Part shown: piece after piece, positions 54,001 through 63,000 of the stretch
Numbering within the stretch: the stretch's first letter is position 1
How the letters are laid out: every line of letters begins with the position of its first letter
Assembly: GCA_933228895.1 (NCBI GenBank)
Contig: OW121853.1
Coordinates: 124,640,133 to 124,704,132, forward strand
DNA length: 64,000 nt
Reading direction: 5' to 3'
Source of the DNA: Platycnemis pennipes
Taxonomy: Eukaryota; Arthropoda; Insecta; Odonata; Platycnemididae
Notes under the pieces: generated by a model
What the model was told of the DNA's origin: nothing
Seen by the model: only the letters and a program-made list of their open reading frames with translations
Databases searched by the model: none
Made by a program: the position numbers and the translations under genes

Positions 54001-57000
54001 AGATATACCTGGAAAGTGCCCGGAGACAAAAGAAGATTCCAAATTGACTACATTTTAGTGAAGCAGAGGTTCAGGAATCAGGTGAAGGACTGCAAAAGCT
54101 ACCAGGGTGCAGACATTGACAGCAACCATAATTTAGTGATGATGAAATGCCATCTAAAATTCAAGAAATTGAAGAAAACAGTAAAGGACATTTGGAAAGT
54201 ACAAAAACTGAAGGAGACTCAACCAACCGACCTTCATTGCAGTTGTGGATTTAAAGAAGGCTTGTGACAAGTAGATTAAAATTTAATGCTTGGAATTCTG
54301 AGAGGAATTAGAGTGTCCTACAATGACTGAAGAATTATCCACAGTCTGTATAAAAACCAAGTAGCTGTGATAAAATCTGGAGCCAGCTCTGAAGAAGCAA
54401 GAATAAGAAAAGGAGTGAGACAAGGCTGTGCATTGTCTCCTGTAATTTTTAATGTTTACATCAAAAGAGCCATCAATGAAATCAAAGAGATGTCTTCTGA
54501 AGTGAACATCTATGGAGAAGCAATCAGCATGCTATGATTCACTGATGACATAGCACTCATAGCAGAGACAGATAAGGATCTGAGTAAGATGCTAACAACC
54601 ATGGAATGGACAATGGCCGGATATCAGCTTAAGATTAATAAGAAGAAGACTAAGATATCGGTATGCAGCAAGAGAGAAGAGGCCGAAACAAAAATTATAG
54701 TAGGAAAACAAAAACTGGAAGAGGTGAGCTACCTGGGAAGTAGAGTAACCAACGAAGGACGAAGCAAGAAAGAAATAGTCAGTAGCATAGCTCAGGCAAA
54801 GAGAGAAATCCATCTACAGAAGAATCTACTTACAGCTGGAAATACAAGCTTAGAAGTAAGGAAGCAATTCATCAGAATGTACATCTGGAACATGTTTCTT
54901 TACGGCAGTGAGGCATGGATGATAACAGCAGGGGAGAAGAAAAGGGTGGAAGCATTCGAAATACAGTGCTACTGAAGAATGATGAGGATAAAATGGAACA
55001 ACCGAGTGACAAATGAAGAAGTATTAAGAAGAGTGGGAGAAAAGGGAAGTCTAATGAAAGCTATAAAAAGAAGACGGGGCAACCTAATCAGCCATATCTT
55101 AAGACATGATGGCCTGATGAAGATAATCGTCGAAGGAAAAGTGAACAGGAAGAATGGAAAAGGTAGGCCTCGTATGAGTTATATAGAACAGGCTGTGAAG
55201 GATGTGAAAGAGAGGAATTACGTTAATATGAAGAGGTTGGCCGATAGAAGAATCAAGTGGAAGGCTGCGTCAAACCAATCCTAGGATTGTTGACCCATGA
55301 TGATGATGATGTTATTTTCCCATTGCTTAGCAAAATTTACATTCATGTTAAATTGCTGAGTCAGTTACACAGTACTGAGAGTGATGTGTGCCCTCACACG
55401 TAAAATCACTGCTGGAGGGTTGACCCATTCAATTTGGGTCTGTACAAAGATATTGCTCCCAGTATCAGAACAATATTTTGCATTCTTGTATGTTTTTGCA
55501 TTGATAGTGACAATAAATGTTTATACTATTTATGCAAGCCATTATTCCATCTTTTTTCTGAACATTTTTAATGTCATTCATGACTAACATCAACTATGAT
55601 GATAATCACTGCTTATGCAACCCTCATTACACCATCTCTCATGGTTAATTTTTCTTTAAAAATGCTCTTCATACTCTTCCATAAAAATATCATTTTATGT
55701 CCTATGAGCATTTCAAGATTGAATATAAGACAGATGAATAATTGTTAAGGATGTGCGATATGTTTCGTACAACCCCCTTGCTTGAGATAGCCACCCCTGC
55801 AATTGGTGCAGACTTATACCTGGGACTGCAGATGTGCTCATGACCGATGAGCCACTAATGACACAAAGTCTTACCTATGGCCTGCACTATGCATATGGCC
55901 TGTAGCTAGTCGGAAACCGTTGTCAGGTTCTATTGACCAAGCTTTTCCCTCACCAATCGCTGTCCGATTCATTCAGGGCTTGGCAGAGGAGTTTGATAGG
56001 TACCACAGCCACTCGACACACTGAACATCAGCTTGTGATTGTGCCAAGTACAAGGGTATTCCCCGGGATGAGCAAAATGTATCTAATGGCTCACTTACTC
56101 CTACTGTCCCTTCCCTCTGAATTACAAGAATTTTCCCCACCTTTGATTGTGGAGAAAGAGCTTGCCGATGGGAGCAGTACCATGGTAGCTCATTCTTATG
56201 GGCGAGCTTGAACATATATGTCAGGGTTGAGAGGAGGATTCAGAGAGTATGCGGCATATTGAGAGCTGATTGTTTAAGACATTGAACTGCAGGGCAGATT
56301 GCACTTTACGTAGGTGAGAATAAGTATTTCTGTTGCCAGTTTCCAGCTGTTGATTTTCAATTTGCCAATAGTCCAATTGTAATTTATTCGTCTCAACATA
56401 GATATATTAGGTGACTTTTGATACAAAATTCACTACTGTATTTACTCGTGGAAGCCGCGCCCTCCTGTATCCCGCACACCCCTATTTTCGGGCAGGTTCA
56501 TGAGGAAAAAATAATTCTCATTAAAAATTATTATTGCCCTTGAGTCTGCATCATTTTGTCATAACATGAATGCATGTTCTTTGATAGAAATGCTGTGCCT
56601 AAACTGCAAGTATGTCTTTCTCATTTGTTGATGAAATTATGCGTTAATATCGTCACGATCGTCATCACATCGTGCATCCATGCACGGCCTCTTTTTACTG
56701 TGCATCTTTTTCTCATAGCATCTCATGGTAATCAAAGTTACATACAATCACATGATCCAGCTATAAAAATGGCATCTGTTCAAAATAACACCCAACTGAA
56801 ATAATAGCAGAAATATATACAATTTCAACCTGTGATTATTATTATGGAAATCTGTTGGCATATCAACAAATAAAAGCAGAATGCCAATTGTACCTGATAG
56901 CGGTGGTCTCGTCTGCTTTCTGTGCAGTAGCTGTGGACTGGGACGATTTAACAGCACCGGAAAGTCTTACGAACACACGGAAAAAACTAAGCTCAATGTA

Positions 57001-60000
57001 ATGACAATAATACATAATACCTAAAAACTAAAGAAAAACACTTTCGTGGAAATAGAATCATAAATCACTAATGAATATTCATATCATAACAGTTCTCATT
57101 TTTAGTTTTCATCTCTGCTAGATTCAGATACACCATATTTCCTTCCTGCTACTTGATTTCCTATTTTTTTGGCATCACTTATAATATGCAGTTTTGTACT
57201 CAAAGGAAACGATCGCAATTTCACATCATAATTCATTTTTAGGGTGATAATTGCAAATTATTTTAAAATGCTAAATGATTGATTCGATCTCATTTACTAC
57301 TCTCACACACGGTGTGGATAGCACGGATAGAAAGAAGGTATAATCTCTGAGCCATATGACTCTTGCCACTATATAACAAATTCTTTGTCGTGTCTTGGCA
57401 ATATAGCTTTAATATGTATACAAAAGGAGCTGTCTATTGCGTCAAAATGTTGCTATAGATACGTGATACCGAAACAAACTCCGCTTTCGATTTTGAAAAG
57501 ACATAAAGACCCTTGCGGCAGCTTACAGGATACAATGTAGATTTAAATACATATCGGTGCTACAATGTGTTGTCCTACTTGCGATCTATACATGATAAAT
57601 CTATTGCTTTGTCAAGTTGTGTTTCTGATCTAGCATTTCTTCAAGTACCATTGTATGCTCAGACTTTGTTAAAAATGGATTTTTATTACTAATTACTTCA
57701 AAATTTCAGAAAACTTTACAATGTACTAATAGACCATACTTACCAATTAACGTTGATATGTTCACAAAATGCAAAACTTAGGAGAAAAAAAAACAGGAAT
57801 TTGAGGAAAAATGGTGCGTGGCTTACACAAAAATCTGGAGGATTAATGAAAACTGCACACCCCCATGGCATTCACCGGCATTTCAGGAAAAAAGGTGCAC
57901 AGCTTACACGAGTAAATATGGTATTTCTATGTATTCAAGCTGCAATACCAGTATTCACCCATCTGGTTTTGAACCTGATTCAAAAATGAAATCAATGGCA
58001 AAGGTCTTGACCCAAATTCCTCCTGAGATGCTTCAGGTACACAGTCCCAACAAACAATAATAAATGGCATTGAAAGTGAGAGAATAAAAATGTGAATGGT
58101 GGCTTAGGATCAGGCTTTACCAATTAAACAGCATACATTTAAGTTTGGGGTGCAATGACAGGTATTTTGTGTGTTGTTTTCCTGAGCTTGGCAAATGGGA
58201 GAAAATTGAAAACATGGAAGTGGGGATTCTAGCATGCATAATGGACATTGTAGTTTGAAAACTTCTGAAGCTGGATGGTTTAAAGTTAGGGAGTGGCTTT
58301 CATATATAATTATCCATAAAAATATATTGCTGCATTTATTCACTCCAGAGACTTAAAAGAAGAGAGATGAATGCTATTTCATGCTTAGGAGGAAAGTTTA
58401 GAAAGACGCACAACATTTCAAAAAGGTAAGAAATCACTATGCACAAAGACTTACTCCTGAGATAATTTTTCAGAGTCCCACTCCCGGCGCCAGTTCCCCT
58501 CTGCTGTTTTCTGGCGAGTGATGCGATCTTGATCTATTTTCTCCCGCTCTGCCCTCCATGCTTGATACTCAGGTTGATGCTGTTGACCTTGCCGTGCAAA
58601 TTGACCGCTGCTGTTCCCACCACCACGCCTGCCCCCTCGCATGGGACTCCCCCGACCCTAAAAACCAAGACAACAACAACTGGCTTTTGCTCCAACTGCA
58701 GTGTCTTTTCTTTCCAAACATGCCAGGAAACAAACAGACTTGCAAAGGAGAGATGCATGGCGTTCAGAGCCAGGTCCACATGACAAATATATTCCTGTCT
58801 ATATTGGAATAATGATGTGCAATTTTACAAACGATTTCAAAAGATTACAAAAAAAATAAAAACAAAGAGTGAACCTCATCACCTCCATCACTCCACAACA
58901 TACCAGTGAACCATGTAAATGGTGCAAAATTCCCTTCATTAAACATCTCTCCTACAAGATTGCAAACCAAATCCCCAAATATAAATTCAGAGTTTCCTTC
59001 TACACCCCTACCTCATTATCCCGGCTTCTCTACAATGGCAAAGACAAATTTGAAAAAGGAAATCTAAGTGGTGTATATGAAATCACATGTTGCGAGTGTC
59101 AGGCGCATTATATAGGTAGGGACTCCAACACAAGATTCAATGAACACAAAAAATGCATCACCCAAGGAAGTTCAGCATCCATGGTGGCCAAGTATATTAC
59201 AGAAAGCGGTCACAGTCCAAATTTTGAATCCAAAGTGCTCCATACCCAAGTCAAAGGGAATATATTAGATGCCTTGCAACAATTAGAGATCCTCCAATGC
59301 ACAAATTCCAATGTTTCCCTACTGAATAACCATCTTTACACTTCCAATTCCCCCCTTCTTTCCGTTGAATTACAATAGTGTGCTCCCAAGACTAGTTCCC
59401 ACCCCACCTCTTCCCCCATTCAAAGTTTTGAGGCGTCTTAACAGGAAACCCCCCCCCCCCACACACCCGCTCTCAGATGAACCCAGCCTCAAGTGGCCCA
59501 AGCCCACTAAACCATGTGACTGCCTGCATGCCAAGGGACACTCTCCTTCCACCACCATTCACCGAGGACCTTTGGAAAGAACACCACCAAATTTTTGACC
59601 CGAGCCATAAGATGAGAGGAAGACCGCCACCAACTTTGTTTTACTACTGTGTTTTGTATAAGTTTGTTAACCCCACCCAAAACCCACCATTTCCCCACTC
59701 TTCATTCCTCCCCATCCCCCCCCTTTCACCTCCTCCTTCGGTTTTTTCCACTCATCTCCCCTCCTAACCCTAACTACTTCCAAAGATGTATATATTGGCG
59801 ATACCTAACACCATTTGTACCCTGACGATGATGTATCAACATTGATACCCGGGTCGCATTAAAAGTTATTTTTTGTGGAAAATTGCACATTATTATTCCA
59901 ATATGGACCAATTCCATTTCAACTCGGGCAGGTAGCACCAAGCTATTAAGCTGCTATGTATCCTATCATTAAGCAAATATCCAGTTTTCTGGTTTAACTA

Positions 60001-63000
60001 TCCTCTTGAGAGCTACCAGGAGATTATTTTAACAAACTTTCAGAATTTCTAAGGATGGGGTTTTTGAGATATCGCTCCTTCAAATGCAACTGTTTTACAT
60101 TTTGCATACTTTAGATGGTCAATTTCAGGAACTGTATGCATTAAAAGTGAGAGATAAAATTATTGGGGAGAGTAACCAAACAGGGCTACCGAATGGTGCA
60201 ATTTTTTGGCTAATTAAATCTCTCTTTAGTTATGAAAAAATTACAAACATCGATAAAAATGTAATTTTTTTATCTAACAGCAAGTTTTTAATCAGTGTTT
60301 AAACATTAATTGACTGTTGTTCAGGTGTTTGGAGCAAGGTGCACTTCAAGAGCTTCAAAACAAAGAAAAGTTAAAGGTTCTAGTCCAAATAGTTTCAGAG
60401 CAATAGAGATTTGAAAAATTGCATTATGCACCCCTTTCACAATTAGTGGCATTTTTTTCTGATTTTCAAAATGCTGAAAATCAGTTCAAGATTTTTGTCC
60501 CAAAACTTTTTGTGAGATGATTATTCTATCATGTAGGAGTAACGAATATAATCTTTTCAACAAAATTGAAGAGGGTCACCTGACACCCCCTGCCTGAGTT
60601 GAAATGGAATTGGTCTATGGACAAATTCCACTCCATCTTGCTAGAATCCTTGGATTTTATATTCCTGTCTATTTCCTTGATAGCTGGCTAGTCTACAGCT
60701 CAGGTATATTGCTATGTATTCTACCACTAAATATTTCCTGATAGATTACATTCTGATAGTCCACCTTGAACAATGGGGGCGTTTACTCGGAACCGAAATC
60801 GCAATTTTGTACACGAAATTGTTAGATGGAAACAAAAAAAGAAATTTATTGAAAAAATTAATCTTCTAACCCCAACCATTCAATCATAAATCAAAAATTA
60901 AAATAAGCAAAAGTTGACGCCCACCAAAAAAGCTGCTCTGATAACATTGACGTCATTTTCCTACTGTCCTTGACTGCTCGTATGAGAAGGGGAGGGAGTG
61001 GAAGGTGATTCTCGGAAGGTCTGCTCGCACAGATGCTGTCGCAACTGTCCTATTGGCTGAGTCAACTGTGTCCCCCCCTTTGCGATAAGGCGAAGTAGCT
61101 TCGCGGGCTCAGTTGTGATTGGACGAAGTTGATATACATCAGAGGTTGCACCACACCCACTTTTCCGAAAGGGTTAAAAACATCAGCTTTTCGCCGCTTA
61201 TAACTCGAGAAATAATTGACGGATCAAAAAACGGAAAAATACGGGTCTTTTTATTTTACAAACTCTATCATATTCAGCAATTAAAAAAATATGGTAAACG
61301 ACCCCATTAGGCGTCATTGATTCGATTTCGAAGATAACCTGCTGTAATTAGGTTTAAAAATTATTGATATGGCGTTGAAGCGATTACCTAACGTCATTTT
61401 CCTACTGTCCTTGACTGCTCGTATGAGAAGGGGAGGGAGTGGAAGGTGATTCTCGGAAGGTCTGCTCGCACAGATGCTGTCGCAACTGTCCTATTGGCTG
61501 AGTCAACTGTGTCCCCCCCTTTGCGATAAGGCGAAGTAGCTTCGCGGGCTCAGTTGTGATTGGACGAAGTTGATATACATCAGAGGTTGCACCACACCCA
61601 CTTTTCCGAAAGGGTTAAAAACATCAGCTTTTCGCCGCTTATAACTCGAGAAATAATTGACGGATCAAAAAACGGAAAAATACGGGTCTTTTTATTTTAC
61701 AAACTCTATCATATTCAGCAATTAAAAAAATATGGTAAACGACCCCATTAGGCGTCATTGATTCGATTTCGAAGATAACCTGCTGTAATTAGGTTTAAAA
61801 ATTATTGATATGGCGTTGAAGCGATTACCTAACGTCATTTTCCTACTGTCCTTGACTGCTCGTATGAGAAGGGGAGGGAGTGGAAGGTGATTCTCGGAAG
61901 GTCTGCTCGCACAGATGCTGTCGCAACTGTCCTATTGGCTGAGTCAACTGTGTCCCCCCCTTTGCGATAAGGCGAAGTAGCTTCGCGGGCTCAGTTGTGA
62001 TTGGACGAAGTTGATATACATCAGAGGTTGCACCACACCCACTTTTCCGAAAGGGTTAAAAACATCAGCTTTTCGCCGCTTATAACTCGAGAAATAATTG
62101 ACGGATCAAAAAACGGAAAAATACTCGTCTTTTTATTTTACAAACTCTACCATATTCGGCAATAAAAAAAATATGGTAAACGACCCCATTACATTACTCT
62201 ATGGCACCACATAGTTGAGTCAGGCCATAAGAAGCTAGTACGGTGGAAGACCCATATAACAAGTACAGCATAATTCTTGGTTGAAACTTTGGCGGGTCAT
62301 TGTAGCTGTATATATTCATTGTTCGGGTGCACCCCGTGTACTTTACCAGGTGTGATACCTGACATTTCGTGGCCGTTGCTGGTCACTTTATCAAAGGGAA
62401 TGAAGTATGTGTCAAGTTGGTGAAGTTTATACAGTGGTTTCATGGAGGGGAAAGGGTGGGAAGGGGAGGAGTGGAAGGAGTAGTCATTGCATTATTCACC
62501 AGCAATGACCACGAAATGCCAGGTATCACACCTGGTTATAGTACGCAGGATACACCTGAACAACAAATATATACTCTGTTGGTCCATATGCCCCTTGGAT
62601 CCCAATAAATATTGGCCTATCATCAGGTTTCCCAGCGGCTGAATGAACATAGCTTTCACATACAACCATGCCCTAGGTGAAGAAAAACTAAGCCAGGTGG
62701 GACTCAAGCCCGCGACACCAGGATTAGCAGGAGAGGACTTTACCTCACTGCCACCTGGGACAGCAAAGTAAAGTCATTAAAGTCAAGCCAGAAGATATTA
62801 TTATCACCTATCTTAATGGAATCTTTTGACCATTTACCCAAAACACACACAATATTGGTTAAACTAGGGTTTAAGCCATAGGAATTAGCTGCGGGATGGT
62901 TATTTAAACATTATTGGCTAGGAAGTACCTTTCAGCATCACCAGCAACAGCGGACTCAGAGAGACTTTTCATCACAGTTGGCATTATTTGTGATAAAATA

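Larger units (their letters stand above)
53000..55315 (+). mobile_element. RTE-type non-LTR retrotransposon, internally deleted
   Basis: An untranslated 5' part (about 53000-53440) is followed by an apurinic endonuclease domain, an RT domain with its N-terminal half missing, a C-terminal region and a 3' end in (GATGAT)n at 55300-55315. Related 3' fragments lie at 41955-42052 and 14080-14400, so the family has been active repeatedly here. It sits antisense to CCDC9 in its large intron. Confidence 0.88.

Noticed and set aside
53781..54042. Minus-strand frames opposite the RTE endonuclease
   Set aside because: Shadow frames of the retrotransposon coding strand.
56894..56929. Possible extra CCDC9-like exon (minus) reading KQTRPPLSG between AG and GT
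   Set aside because: Its phase does not fit: the exon ending at 58455 joins directly and in phase to 49317, and inserting this segment breaks the frame. It also lies between two transposon ends.
61119..61751. Two identical 63-codon frames as duplicated genes
   Set aside because: They are by-products of the 441-bp tandem repeat; no conserved start context, and the third unit and the diverged copy do not preserve the frame meaningfully.
60951..62190. CRISPR array
   Set aside because: The repeat units are 441 bp, contiguous without spacers, and in a eukaryotic intron.
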